A stretch of DNA of 64,000 nucleotides from an uncultured Opitutia bacterium. GTDB lineage: Bacteria; Verrucomicrobiota; Verrucomicrobiia; Opitutales; Opitutaceae. The stretch is from assembly GCA_903900845.1 (NCBI GenBank), contig CAIUOU010000014.1, positions 80,112 to 144,111 of the forward strand, read 5' to 3'. Below, in pieces: positions 43,185 through 52,646 of this stretch (position 1 is its first letter; every line of letters begins with the position of its first letter). The position numbers and the translations under genes are program-made. The notes beneath the pieces are model-generated. The model ran no database searches and was not told the origin of the DNA. It saw nothing but the letters and a program-made list of their open reading frames with translations.

Positions 43185-44678
43185 ATGCCCGTTCCGCTTT
43201 GGCTTCGCATCCTGGTTTTCGCCGTGCTCCTGCCCGCCTCGTTTTTCGCCGCCGGCGTCGCGCGGCCCAACGTCCTGTTCATCATGGCTGATGATTACCG
43301 GCCGGAACTGGCCGCGTACGGCTCGCCGGCGCTCACGCCGAACCTCGATCGCCTCGCGCGGCGCGCGGTGCGCTTCGATCGCGCCTATTGCCAGCAGGCG
43401 GTCTGCAACCCGTCGCGGTCCTCCATGCTCACCGGTCTACGGCCCGACACGCTCGGGCTCTGGAACAACGGTACCCACTTCCGTGAACTGCGGCCCGACG
43501 CGGTCACGCTGCCCCAGCACTTCAAGGCGAACGGCTACGTCACCCGCTGCGTGGGAAAAATCTTCCACAACTGGCATACCAAGGAAAAAGGCGACGCCCG
43601 CTCTTGGAGCGCCCCCGAATTCCTGCATTACGCCTCCCACGGCCACGACGCCCCGCAGGTCGCCGGCCCGCTGCCACCCAACCTGGCTTCCGGCGGGGGC
43701 CGGCTTTATACCGACGTGCCGCTCACGGAATGCCGCGACGTGCCCGACGAGGCGTACTACGACGGCCGGGTCGCGGCCGAGGCGGTGCGAGTGCTGGGCG
43801 CAATCAACGATCAGCCCTTCTTCCTGGCCGTGGGTTTCTGGAAGCCCCATGCGCCGTTCAACGCGCCGAAGCGCTACTGGGACCTTTACGACCGCGCCCG
43901 CCTGCCGGCGCTCGACCCGCGTCGTCCCGCGGGTGCGCCGGAAATCGCGTTTCACGACAGCCGCGAGGTGCTCGGTCTGCCCGGGCCCGGCCGCATCGCG
44001 CCCACGCCGGTGCTCGTGGCCGAGATGCGACACGGCTACTTCGCCAACATTTCCTACCTCGACGCTCAGCTGGGCAAAGTGCTCGACGCGCTGGACCGGG
44101 GAGGGCGGGCGAGTGACACGATCGTCGTGTTCGTCGGCGACCACGGATATCATCTCGGCGAGCACGGCCTTTGGGGCAAAACCTCGACCTTCGAGCTGGA
44201 TGCCCGCGTGCCACTGCTCTTCGCCGCACCGGGGGTTGGTGCTGCCGGACGCGAAACCGCCGCGTTGGCGGAATTGATCGATCTGTTTCCGACGCTCTCC
44301 GACCTTTGTGGTTTGCCCAAGGTGCCGGGTCTTGAGGGCACGAGCCTCGTTCCCGTGCTGCGCGACCCCACGCATCCGGTCAAGCCGGCCGCCTACACGC
44401 AGCACCCGCGGCCGTCCTACTACGACCGGGAGCCGGAGAAGGTACCGCGCGCGATGGGTTACTCGGTCAGGACCGCCGCGGTGCGCTACACCGAGTGGCG
44501 CGACTGGAGGACGGGTGCGACGATCGCGCGGGAGCTATACGAGGAGGCGGATGCCCCCGCCGAGATCCGCAGCCTTCCCGATGAGGCGAGGTTGGCCGGC
44601 GCGCAGGCGGAAGCTGAACGTCTGCTCTCCGGACTTTTTCCACGCACCGCGCGGCCCGCCGCGAAGACTACTCCATGA
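43185..44678 (+). CDS. Secreted sulfatase, iduronate-2-sulfatase-like
   Basis: A 497-residue exported sulfatase. The signal peptide spans 1-26 (LVFAVLLPASFFAAGVA). The metal block is NVLFIMADDYRPEL (Asp36, Asp37). The formylglycine motif is CNPSR with Cys74. The late ligand block VGDHGYHLGEHGLWGK is complete. DDYRPEL and the CxPSR context fit iduronate-2-sulfatase-like family S1_7. The native substrate is probably a sulfated polysaccharide. Its stop overlaps the start of the next sulfatase (ATGA), so the two are coupled. Confidence 0.93.
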   Translation: MPVPLWLRILVFAVLLPASFFAAGVARPNVLFIMADDYRPELAAYGSPALTPNLDRLARRAVRFDRAYCQQAVCNPSRSSMLTGLRPDTLGLWNNGTHFRELRPDAVTLPQHFKANGYVTRCVGKIFHNWHTKEKGDARSWSAPEFLHYASHGHDAPQVAGPLPPNLASGGGRLYTDVPLTECRDVPDEAYYDGRVAAEAVRVLGAINDQPFFLAVGFWKPHAPFNAPKRYWDLYDRARLPALDPRRPAGAPEIAFHDSREVLGLPGPGRIAPTPVLVAEMRHGYFANISYLDAQLGKVLDALDRGGRASDTIVVFVGDHGYHLGEHGLWGKTSTFELDARVPLLFAAPGVGAAGRETAALAELIDLFPTLSDLCGLPKVPGLEGTSLVPVLRDPTHPVKPAAYTQHPRPSYYDREPEKVPRAMGYSVRTAAVRYTEWRDWRTGATIARELYEEADAPAEIRSLPDEARLAGAQAEAERLLSGLFPRTARPAAKTTP

Positions 44679-46114
44679 AACGACTGCGGTTTCTGCTGCT
44701 GGTGCTGTCCGCGGGGCTTGCCGCGGAGTTGGTCGCCGCATCCTCGCGGCGACCGAATGTGATCTTCATCCTCGCCGACGACCTCGGCTGGGGCGACCTC
44801 AGCTGTTACGGCAACACGTACCTCCGCACCCCGAATCTCGACCGGTTGGCGGCGGGGGGCTCCCTGTTCACCTCGTTCTACACCTCTGGCCCGGTCTGCT
44901 CGCCCAGCCGGGCGGGTTTTTTCACGGGGCGGTATCCCGCGCGCGATCGCATCCATGGGCACTTCGCGACGCGTGAGTTGAATGAGTCCCGCGGCATGTC
45001 GAGCTGGCTTGATCCCCGCGCCGCTAATGTCGCGGGCGCCTTCCGGTCGGCCGGTTATACGACCGCGCACGTCGGCAAATGGCATCTGGGCAACGACGCG
45101 GGCGGGCCGGCGATCGCGGATTACGGTTTCGACTTCGTGGGCTCGGGGGAGGGCGGCGGCGCGGGTGTGCGCAAGGATGATCCTTACTATCGGGCGCGCT
45201 CCACGGCCCTGTTTGTCGACGAGGCGCTTCGTTTCATCTCCGGGCGGGGCGAGCGTCCATTCTACCTGCAGCTTTGGGCGTTGCTTCCCCACGCGACTTT
45301 GAACCCGACGCCGGAACAGATGGAACCGTTCTTACGACTGAGCAATCGGGACATCGCGCACCCCAGCGCCCGCACCCTTTACTACGCCAGTGTGGCGGAC
45401 CTCGATCGTGAGATCGGCCGGCTGCTCGATCGTCTCGCCGAGCTGGGACTCGCTGACGATACGATCATCGTGTTCAGCAGCGACAACGGCCCCGAGGAGA
45501 TCTTCATCCTCAACGCCGGACATTCCGGGGTGGGTTCCCCCGGTCCTTTCCGCGGCCGCAAGCGGAGCCTTTACGAAGGTGGCGTGCGCGTACCGTTTCT
45601 CGTGCGCTGGCCGGGGCGCGTACCGGCGGGCCGCGTGGATGACGCGACCGTGATCGGCGGGATCGATTTCATGCCAAGCCTCTGCGCGCTGGCCGGCGTG
45701 CGCCTGCCGGAGGGACATGCGGCGGATGGCGAGGACCTCAGCCGAGCCCTGCTCGGCGGTGTCGTCGATCGAGCGCGGCCGCTGATGTGGGAGTGGCGCT
45801 TCGGCATCGCGGGCCACGTGATCAACCGCAGCCCCCAACTCTCGATACGTGACGGGGAGTGGAAACTGCTGCTGAATCCGGACCGCAGCCGGGTTGAGCT
45901 CTATGCGATAAACCGTGACCCGTCGGAGATCGACAACCTCGCCGCGCAGCACCCCGACGTTGTGGACCGGCTAGCGCGTCGCGTCCTCGAGTGGCAGCGC
46001 GGGTTGCCGGCCGGCCCGGCGGATGCGACGGCCGGCCGCAACGACTATCCATGGCCGGGTCGCCCGCCGCCTCCCGCCCCGGCGCGGGGCGGACGCAAGG
46101 CCAAGTCGGATTGA
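44675..46114 (+). CDS. Secreted sulfatase, arylsulfatase A-like
   Basis: A 479-residue exported sulfatase with a signal peptide (1-22). Metal block NVIFILADDLGWGDL (Asp35, Asp36), formylglycine motif CSPSR (Cys75), and FSSDNGPE as the late Asp-Asn pair are all canonical. GSPGPFRGRKRSLYEGG and VPFLVRWPG follow the arylsulfatase A / galactosamine-6-sulfatase pattern. The tail (460-479) is Pro/Lys-rich. It is the second of three tandem sulfatases and starts inside the stop of the first. Confidence 0.93.
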   Translation: MKRLRFLLLVLSAGLAAELVAASSRRPNVIFILADDLGWGDLSCYGNTYLRTPNLDRLAAGGSLFTSFYTSGPVCSPSRAGFFTGRYPARDRIHGHFATRELNESRGMSSWLDPRAANVAGAFRSAGYTTAHVGKWHLGNDAGGPAIADYGFDFVGSGEGGGAGVRKDDPYYRARSTALFVDEALRFISGRGERPFYLQLWALLPHATLNPTPEQMEPFLRLSNRDIAHPSARTLYYASVADLDREIGRLLDRLAELGLADDTIIVFSSDNGPEEIFILNAGHSGVGSPGPFRGRKRSLYEGGVRVPFLVRWPGRVPAGRVDDATVIGGIDFMPSLCALAGVRLPEGHAADGEDLSRALLGGVVDRARPLMWEWRFGIAGHVINRSPQLSIRDGEWKLLLNPDRSRVELYAINRDPSEIDNLAAQHPDVVDRLARRVLEWQRGLPAGPADATAGRNDYPWPGRPPPPAPARGGRKAKSD

Positions 46115-46124
46115 AGCTTTTCCC

Positions 46125-47684
46125 ATGAAAACACCCCGGTTTTTCGCCGTTTCCCTGGCCATCCTGCTGGCCGGCTTCCTGCCAGCCGCCGAAAGCGCGC
46201 GGCCCAATTACCTTTTTATCATTTTTGATGATTGGGGCTGGCGTGACGCGGGGGCGTACGGATCGGGGTGGGTGAAGACCCCAAACTTCGACCGCGTGGC
46301 GCGGGAGGGTGTGCTGTTCCGGAACGCCTTCACTTCGAACCCCAAGTGCAGCCCTTGCCGGGCGAGTATCCTGACCGGCCGTAACTCGTGGCAGCTCCGC
46401 GAGGCGGTGTCCCACAACGGCCTCTTCCCGTCCGGGTTCGAGGTTTATCCAGATATTCTGGAGCAGGCGGGTTACTTTGTCGGTCTCACGGGCAAGGGCT
46501 GGGGGCCGGGCGACTTCAAGACCCAGGCGAAGCGCACCCGCAATCCCGCGGGGCCGTCCTTCGACGCCCGCACTGCGCCGCCTCCAACCACGGCGATCAA
46601 CCGGAATGATTACGCGGGGAACTTCGACGACTTCCTTGCAAAGCGTCCGAAGGGGCAGCCGTTCTCTTTCTGGTTGGGCTTTCACGAGCCGCACCGCGCC
46701 TACGAGCGCGATTCAGGTGCGCGCGCCGGCAAGAATCTCGCCGACGTGAAGGTGCCAGCGTACCTGCCGGACCTGAGCGTAACGCGGGGCGATCTGGCCG
46801 ACTATGCGGTCGAGGTGGAATGGGCTGACGGGCACATCGGTCGTGTCCTGCGATCGCTCGAGGCGGCGGGGGAGCTGGAAAACACGCTGGTGATCGTCAC
46901 GTCGGACCACGGCATGCCCTTCCCGTACGTCAAGGGGCAGATCCACGAGGATGGATTTCATCTGCCTCTCGCCATGCGGTGGGGACGTGGAATCAAGGCG
47001 GGGCGGGTGGTGGACGACTTCATCAATGTGCGCGATTTCGCGCCGACCTACCTCGATTTGGCGGGGTTGCCCGCGCACCCGCAGATGACGGGGCGCAGCC
47101 TCGCCGCGCTGCTTCGCTCGACGGCGTCGGGCATGGTGGAAAACCGGGCCGAGATGCTGGTCGGCAAGGAACGTCACGACCTCGGGCGCCCCAACGACTG
47201 GGGTTACCCGGTGCGCGCCCTCCGCACCCCCGATCATCTTTACGTGCGAAATTTCCACCCGGAGCGCTGGCCCGTTGGCAATCCGGAGACCGACTTCGGC
47301 AACTGCGATCCCAGCCCGTCCAAGGAACTGCTGAAGACGATCGGTGGCCACTATTACGACCTTTCCTTCGGAAAACGTCAGTCGGACGAGTTGTACGACC
47401 TCCGCGCGGATCCGCAGGGGGTGAACAATCTCGCCCAGGATCTCGCCCATGCGGGGACTGTCGCGCGGTTGCGGGAGCGGATGATGACGTTGTTGCGCGA
47501 GGAGCAGGATCCCCGCGCCCTCGGCCAGGCAGCGATCTTCGACACCTATCAGTACGTCGGCGGCCGGCAGAAGGGCTACGACACCTGGCTCAAAGCGCAG
47601 GACGCCAAGCTGAAGGGGGAAGCGCCTCCTGCGGAGGCTCCGAAGAGGTCGGGCAAGTCCAAGGGAGCCAAGGCCACGCCCTGA
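46125..47684 (+). CDS. Secreted sulfatase with CSPCR active site, heparan-sulfamidase-like
   Basis: A 519-residue exported sulfatase with a signal peptide (1-23). Metal block NYLFIIFDDWGWRD (Asp35, Asp36). The modification site reads CSPCR, with Cys75 to be oxidised; Ser of the usual CxPSR is Cys78. The CxPxR core that formylglycine-generating enzyme needs is kept. TSDHGMPFPYVKGQ and GFHLPLAMRWG resemble N-sulfoglucosamine sulfohydrolases. The Lys-rich tail (490-519) is extra. It starts ten bases after the second sulfatase, so the three form one operon. Confidence 0.92.
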   Translation: MKTPRFFAVSLAILLAGFLPAAESARPNYLFIIFDDWGWRDAGAYGSGWVKTPNFDRVAREGVLFRNAFTSNPKCSPCRASILTGRNSWQLREAVSHNGLFPSGFEVYPDILEQAGYFVGLTGKGWGPGDFKTQAKRTRNPAGPSFDARTAPPPTTAINRNDYAGNFDDFLAKRPKGQPFSFWLGFHEPHRAYERDSGARAGKNLADVKVPAYLPDLSVTRGDLADYAVEVEWADGHIGRVLRSLEAAGELENTLVIVTSDHGMPFPYVKGQIHEDGFHLPLAMRWGRGIKAGRVVDDFINVRDFAPTYLDLAGLPAHPQMTGRSLAALLRSTASGMVENRAEMLVGKERHDLGRPNDWGYPVRALRTPDHLYVRNFHPERWPVGNPETDFGNCDPSPSKELLKTIGGHYYDLSFGKRQSDELYDLRADPQGVNNLAQDLAHAGTVARLRERMMTLLREEQDPRALGQAAIFDTYQYVGGRQKGYDTWLKAQDAKLKGEAPPAEAPKRSGKSKGAKATP

Positions 47685-47727
47685 CCGTCGTTCCTCCTAT
47701 GGAGGCCTTCGCGGCGCGCTTGCTCGT

Positions 47728-48360
47728 TCAGGATTCAGGCGCCCGGTGGATCCGGGGTGTCCAAGTGACGTAGGACGGATCCTCGTGTAAAAAGGCATCC
47801 GGCTCCGCACACGGCGAGAGGATCGGGACTCCCCAGACGGCCGGAACCAGGGTGGTCAGATCGTAAGGCACCATCCGGGTGCCTTCCGGAAGAGGGGACC
47901 AGTGCCGGAACTCTCCCGGCGTCACGAAGGGTCCCTTCAGGTTGGATGCAGGCTCGCGCCGGAGCCCGCCTTCGCGAGTGAAGACGTGCCAGGAGTCGCG
48001 TCGGGCGTCGGCGATGACCGGCCTGTCCTCGGCTGCTCCCGACTCCGCGACCAGGGCGAGGCTGAGATAACTGTAGATCATCGAGGGACGCAGCACTTGC
48101 CAGGCACGCAGGGCCACTGCGGCGGTGCGCACGCCAAGGATGGATCCCGGTCCGGCGCAAAAAATCCAAGACTCCACCGCACGCGGCTCGATGTGCAGTT
48201 CCTCCAGGCAGCAGAAAAGTCCCAGCCCGGCCTCGAGCTCGCTTCGCGCCCAGCGGTGGGCACCCGCTGGGTCCAGTGCGCCGACTTGAATCACCGTGGA
48301 AGCGCAGTCTATGACCACCGCGGGTCCGGCGGCGGTGACTTCAGCGGGCGATCGGTTCAT
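47728..48360 (-). CDS. tsaB: tRNA threonylcarbamoyladenosine biosynthesis protein TsaB
   Basis: A 210-residue protein with the ASKHA-type N-domain of TsaB: VVIDCASTVIQVGAL near the start and FCAGPGSILGVRTAAVALRAW (about residue 67-87), corresponding to the family GPGSFTGVR block. TsaB partners TsaD and TsaE to make t6A37 in tRNAs that read ANN codons. The sequence is divergent and its C-terminal half poorly matches other TsaB proteins, so the call is likely but not certain. I chose the ATG at 48360; the TTG at 48396 would only add 12 residues. It is the last gene of the suf run (66 bases after sufT). Confidence 0.75.
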   Translation of the reverse strand: MNRSPAEVTAAGPAVVIDCASTVIQVGALDPAGAHRWARSELEAGLGLFCCLEELHIEPRAVESWIFCAGPGSILGVRTAAVALRAWQVLRPSMIYSYLSLALVAESGAAEDRPVIADARRDSWHVFTREGGLRREPASNLKGPFVTPGEFRHWSPLPEGTRMVPYDLTTLVPAVWGVPILSPCAEPDAFLHEDPSYVTWTPRIHRAPES

Positions 48361-48426
48361 CGCTGCGACTAGACCTTTCGTCGGGACGGGCGGCAAGAGG
48401 CCAGAAACCCGCCACGACCGCTCGGA

Positions 48427-48975
48427 TCAGATCAGGCCCAGCTTCATCTTTCCTTCCTCGGAGATCATCTGCTGGTTCCAGGCTGGCTCCCAAGTGATGC
48501 GGACGTCGGCGGCGCCCACGCCAGGGACCAGTAAGATTTTGGACTTCGCGTCCTCCGCGATTGCGGGACCCATGCCGCAGCCGGGTGCAGTGAGTGTCAT
48601 CGACACGTCGACGCGAAAACCCGGCTCCGGCTCGGTGACGCGGACGACCTCCATCGTGTAAACCAGCCCGAGGTCGACGATGTTCACCGGAATCTCCGGG
48701 TCGTACACCTGCCGAAGCTGCGACCAGATGGCCTCAGGGTCCGGCGCGCCGTCCGAAAGGGTGGCAGCGGCGACTTTGGTCTCCGTGACCGTCTCGCCGA
48801 GCGCATCGCCATCTTTGCCGTCGATACGGTAGAGCCCGAAATCGGTCTGCACGGTGTAGCTGCCGCCTAGCGTCTGGTGCAGAAAGACGCGCGAGCCGGC
48901 GGGGAGCGGCTGCTTGTCGCCGGAGGGAATCTGGGTGGCGGTGACCTCTCGACCCAGGATGCGTTCGCGGTTCAT
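48427..48975 (-). CDS. sufT: SufT-type iron-sulfur assembly protein (DUF59)
   Basis: A 182-residue protein. Residues 80-180 form a MIP18/DUF59 domain with PEIPVNIVDLGLVYTMEV, TLTAPGCGMGPAIAEDAKSK and VGAADVRITWEPAW; the Cys in PGCGM is the typical conserved one. An N-terminal 70-residue extension has strands (REVTATQIPSGDKQPLP) that are typical of SufT. SufT assists maturation of Fe-S proteins. Its ATG at 48975 lies six bases after the sufD stop, so they are cotranscribed. Confidence 0.9.
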   Translation of the reverse strand: MNRERILGREVTATQIPSGDKQPLPAGSRVFLHQTLGGSYTVQTDFGLYRIDGKDGDALGETVTETKVAAATLSDGAPDPEAIWSQLRQVYDPEIPVNIVDLGLVYTMEVVRVTEPEPGFRVDVSMTLTAPGCGMGPAIAEDAKSKILLVPGVGAADVRITWEPAWNQQMISEEGKMKLGLI

Positions 48976-48981
48976 GAGAAT

Positions 48982-50301
48982 TCAGCGCTTGAACTTTGTC
49001 TGGATCAGGGCGCGCAACGCGGCGTGGAGCTCGTCGCTCGCGAGGCGGTTGAGCACCTCCTCGAAGAATCCGAATGTGAGCAGCTCGTCGGCCTGCGCCT
49101 TCGCGATGCCTCGTGATTGGAGATAGAACTCCTGTTCCGGATCGATCCGTGACGTGGTGGCCCCATGGGTGCAGCGGACGTCGTTGGCCTGGATCTCGAG
49201 GCCGGGGAGGGAATTCGCCTCGGCGTCCTCGCTGAGCATCAGGTTGCGGTTACTCTGGTAGGCGTCGGTGCGCTGGGCGTCGGGGTCCACCACGATCAGG
49301 CCGGAGAAGATGGTGCGCGCCCGGTCGAGCAGCGCGTTCTTGTAGAGCAGGTCCGACTTGGTGTCGGGTGCTTGGTGAATCTGCAGCGTGCGCTGGTCGA
49401 ACTCCTGCTCCCCGTGGGCCACGGAGAGCGAGAGCATCTCGGAGAATGCGCCCGGAGCCTGGAGCTGCGAGAGCGACTCGTGGCGCACTTGGCGGCCTCC
49501 TAGGTGCAGGTTCAGCGACTGTACGCGGGCGTCACGGCGGACGACGGTGGAGTTGGATTGGAGCGCGAGCGCGCGGTGGCTCCAGTCCTGCTTGCCGACG
49601 TAGGTGACCTGGGCGCCGTGGCCCGCGTAAAGATCGTTGGCACCGATCGCCAGCTGGTTCTCCTCATCCCCCCCGGAGCCGAAGTACTCGACGACGGAAA
49701 CGCGCGCGTTTTCGCCAGCGACGACGAGGGTGTGCGGGAAGACGGCGATGCCATCACCCAAGGCGTGCGAGAAGATGCCAACTGGCAGCTCGATTTGGAT
49801 GCCCTTCGGGACATGGATGAAGGCGCCGTCGGACAGGAAGGCTTCGTGGAGCGCGGTGAATTTGGCGGAACCGAGCCGCGCGGGTTGGGCGAGGAGGTGT
49901 TCGCGGACCAGATCGCCGTGCCGGGTGAGCGCGTTGCGGAGGGAGTCGATGATGACGCCCTGCTTTTCCAACGCGGGATCGAGGGTCTCGCGGGAGATGA
50001 GCGCCCCGTTGGCAAATGTCAGTCGTGCGGACTTCTTGATCCCCATGGAAATGGCGGGGGCCGACGGGCCGGACGCCGCGGGCGCAAAGCCCTCGAGTGC
50101 TACCCCCGAAAGGTTGCTGAAGCGCCAGGCCTCGTCGGTGCGGGCGGGCAGGGGGAGGCCGGCGAAGCGCTCGTAGGCGGCGCGCTTCCGCTCGATCCAC
50201 CAGGAGGGAAGTGGGGGAAGGGAGGCCAAATGGGCCGCGAAGGCCTCCGGCTTGAAGGCGCCGATGGCGGAACGGATGGCGGGAGTCGAAGTGGCGGACA
50301 T
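48982..50301 (-). CDS. sufD: FeS cluster assembly protein SufD
   Basis: A 439-residue member of the SufB/SufD beta-helix family and partner of SufB and SufC in the SufBCD scaffold. The core has GAFIHVPKGIQIELPVGIFS, ARVSVVEYFGSGG, and the C-terminal NDVRCTHGATTSRIDPEQEFYLQSRG, where His of CTHGA is the conserved residue at the SufB-SufD interface. The ATG at 50301 gives a normal SufD N-terminus. It lies 41 bases after sufB. Confidence 0.94.
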   Translation of the reverse strand: MSATSTPAIRSAIGAFKPEAFAAHLASLPPLPSWWIERKRAAYERFAGLPLPARTDEAWRFSNLSGVALEGFAPAASGPSAPAISMGIKKSARLTFANGALISRETLDPALEKQGVIIDSLRNALTRHGDLVREHLLAQPARLGSAKFTALHEAFLSDGAFIHVPKGIQIELPVGIFSHALGDGIAVFPHTLVVAGENARVSVVEYFGSGGDEENQLAIGANDLYAGHGAQVTYVGKQDWSHRALALQSNSTVVRRDARVQSLNLHLGGRQVRHESLSQLQAPGAFSEMLSLSVAHGEQEFDQRTLQIHQAPDTKSDLLYKNALLDRARTIFSGLIVVDPDAQRTDAYQSNRNLMLSEDAEANSLPGLEIQANDVRCTHGATTSRIDPEQEFYLQSRGIAKAQADELLTFGFFEEVLNRLASDELHAALRALIQTKFKR

Positions 50302-50342
50302 GCGTCGGTTTCCGTCGTTGGTAGGGCGAAGTTCGGCGGGCT

Positions 50343-51794
50343 TCAACCCACCGAGCCCTCCATCTCGAGATCGATGAGGCGCTTCAGCTCGACCGAGTAT
50401 TCCATCGGGAACTGGCGCGCCAGGTCGTTGATGAAGCCGTTGACGGCGAGGCTCATGGCCTGCCCCTCGGTGAGGCCGCGCTGCTGCATGTAAAAGATCA
50501 TTTCCTCGTTCACCTTCGAAACGCTGGCCTCGTGTTGCACGTAATTGCGGTCACCGCGGACGGTGATGGCCGGGTAGGTGTCGGTGCGGCTGTTGGTGTT
50601 GATCAGCAGGGCGTCGCACTCGGTGTTGTTCTTGCAGCCCTTGAGGTGCTTCGGGATGTGGACGACACCGCGGTAGGTGCTGCGGCCCTGACCGACGGAG
50701 ATGGACTTGGCGACGATGTTGGACGTCGTGTTGTTCGCGGCGTGGACCATCTTCGCGCCGGTATCCTGGTGCTGGCCGTCGTTGGCGAGGGCGATGGAGA
50801 TGACCTCGCCGCGGGCGCGCTCGCCCTTCAGGACGACTCCCGGGTATTTCATCGTGAGGCGGCTGCCGATGTTGCAGTCGATCCACTTGATCTCGGCCTC
50901 CTCGTGGGCGACGCCGCGCTTGGTCACGAGGTTGAACACGTTGTTCGCCCAGTTCTGGACGGTGATGTACTGGATCTTGGCGCCCTTGAGGGCGACGAGC
51001 TCGACCACGGCGCTGTGCAGGGTCGACGTGGAGAACTTGGGGGCGGTGCAGCCCTCCATGTAGGTGACCTCGGCGCCCTCGTCGGCGATGATGAGCGTTC
51101 GCTCGAACTGCCCGAAGTTCTCGGCGTTGATGCGGAAGTAGGCCTGCAGCGGTTGCGCGACCTTTACGCCCTTGGGCACGTAGATGAACGAGCCGCCGGA
51201 GAACACCGCGCTGTTGAGGGCCGAGAATTTGTTGTCGCCGGTCGGGATGACCTTACCGAACCACTTCCGGAAGAGCTCGGGGTGCTCGCGCAGACCCTCT
51301 GTGGAGTTGACGAAGATGACGCCCTGCTTGGCGACGATATCCTTGATGTTCGAGTAGGCGGCCTCGGAGTCGAACTGGGCCTCGACGCCGGCGAGAAACT
51401 TGCGCTCCTGCTCCGGAATGCCGAGGCGCTCGAAGGTCTTCTTGATGTCGTCGGGCACCTCGTCCCACGTGCGTTTGGGCTTCTGGCCCTGCGAGAGGTA
51501 GTAGCGGATCTTGGCGAAATCGATGTTGTCGAGATCCTTGGTCGCCCAGTGCGTGGGCATGGGCATGGAGAGGAATTTCTTCAGCGCGTTGAGACGGAAC
51601 TCGAGGATCCATGGCGCCTCCTTCTTGACCGAGCTGATGTAGCGGACGGTGTCCTCGCTCAGGCCGGTGCCCGCGTCGAAGGCGTAGTCGACCTTGTACT
51701 GAAAGTCGCCCTTGGTCTGGTCGATGCCGACGGTGGGATTCTCCATGACGGTCTCATCAGCCGCGGATGAGAGGGTTTCGGAAGGTGGTTGCAT
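50343..51794 (-). CDS. sufB: FeS cluster assembly protein SufB
   Basis: A 483-residue scaffold protein that assembles clusters on SufBC2D. Diagnostic blocks include [46 protein letters not shown] and [10 protein letters not shown] (Cys of GCTAP), and the C-terminal [20 protein letters not shown]. The length matches bacterial SufB (about 480). Start at ATG 51794; an internal ATG at 51746 (MENPTVGID) is possible. It lies 50 bases after sufC. Confidence 0.96.
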   Translation of the reverse strand: MQPPSETLSSAADETVMENPTVGIDQTKGDFQYKVDYAFDAGTGLSEDTVRYISSVKKEAPWILEFRLNALKKFLSMPMPTHWATKDLDNIDFAKIRYYLSQGQKPKRTWDEVPDDIKKTFERLGIPEQERKFLAGVEAQFDSEAAYSNIKDIVAKQGVIFVNSTEGLREHPELFRKWFGKVIPTGDNKFSALNSAVFSGGSFIYVPKGVKVAQPLQAYFRINAENFGQFERTLIIADEGAEVTYMEGCTAPKFSTSTLHSAVVELVALKGAKIQYITVQNWANNVFNLVTKRGVAHEEAEIKWIDCNIGSRLTMKYPGVVLKGERARGEVISIALANDGQHQDTGAKMVHAANNTTSNIVAKSISVGQGRSTYRGVVHIPKHLKGCKNNTECDALLINTNSRTDTYPAITVRGDRNYVQHEASVSKVNEEMIFYMQQRGLTEGQAMSLAVNGFINDLARQFPMEYSVELKRLIDLEMEGSVG

Positions 51795-51844
51795 GGCCGG
51801 TTGGGAATTTGAAATTTGAGATCTGGGATCGCGGCCGCGGTCGC

Positions 51845-52606
51845 TCAGGCGTTGGCGGCGGCGAGTTCCCGCTTCACCCAGTCGTAGCCCTTGGCCTCAA
51901 GCTCTAGGGCAAGGGACTTGTCGCCGCTCTTCACAATCCGGCCGTCGTATAGCACGTGGACGAAATCAGGCACGATGTAGTTTAGCAGGCGCTGGTAGTG
52001 AGTGATCATCAGCACACCCAAGCCGGGACCGCGCAGGGTGTTCACCCCCTCGGACACGATGCGCAGGGCGTCGATATCGAGACCCGAGTCGGTCTCGTCC
52101 ATCAGTGCGAACTTCGGCTCCAGTATCGCCATCTGCAGGATCTCGCAGCGCTTCTTCTCGCCGCCGGAAAAGCCTTCGTTGACCGATCGAGAGGTGAACT
52201 TCCGGTCGATCTTGAGCATGTCCATCCTCGCGTAGAGCCGTTTGTAATAGGCGGCGGCGTCGATCTCCTCACCTTCGGCCATGCGGGCCTGCACAGCGGC
52301 GCGGAGGAAGTTGGCGATTGAGACGCCAGGGATTTCGCTCGGGTACTGGAACGCGAGGAAAAGTCCGGCGCGGGCGCGCTCATCCGCCTCCTGCTCAAGC
52401 ACAGACTTGCCGTCGAGCAGAACGTCGCCGCCGGTCACCGTGTAATCCGGGTGTCCCGCGATCACCTTCGCGAGGGTCGACTTCCCGGTGCCGTTAGGCC
52501 CCATGATGGCGTGCACCTCGCCGCTGTTGATCGTGAGGGACAGGCCCTTGACGATGGGCTTGTCGCCGATGGAAGCGTGGAGGTCCTTGATGACTAGGGA
52601 TGCCAT
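51845..52606 (-). CDS. sufC: FeS cluster assembly ATPase SufC
   Basis: A 253-residue ABC-type ATPase that drives conformational change in SufBC2D. Walker A is GPNGTGKST (36-44), the signature is [14 protein letters not shown], and Walker B is followed by DETDSGLD. The sequence is a textbook SufC. It is the first of the assembly genes after the Fur-family gene (40-base gap). Confidence 0.97.
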   Translation of the reverse strand: MASLVIKDLHASIGDKPIVKGLSLTINSGEVHAIMGPNGTGKSTLAKVIAGHPDYTVTGGDVLLDGKSVLEQEADERARAGLFLAFQYPSEIPGVSIANFLRAAVQARMAEGEEIDAAAYYKRLYARMDMLKIDRKFTSRSVNEGFSGGEKKRCEILQMAILEPKFALMDETDSGLDIDALRIVSEGVNTLRGPGLGVLMITHYQRLLNYIVPDFVHVLYDGRIVKSGDKSLALELEAKGYDWVKRELAAANA

Positions 52607-52646
52607 GATTTAATAAGTGCGTTGACGCTTGCTTGGAGAATGCCGT

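Noticed and set aside
43437..44405. A 322-residue minus-strand frame in the first sulfatase
   Set aside because: Shadow of the sulfatase; no start context or family features.
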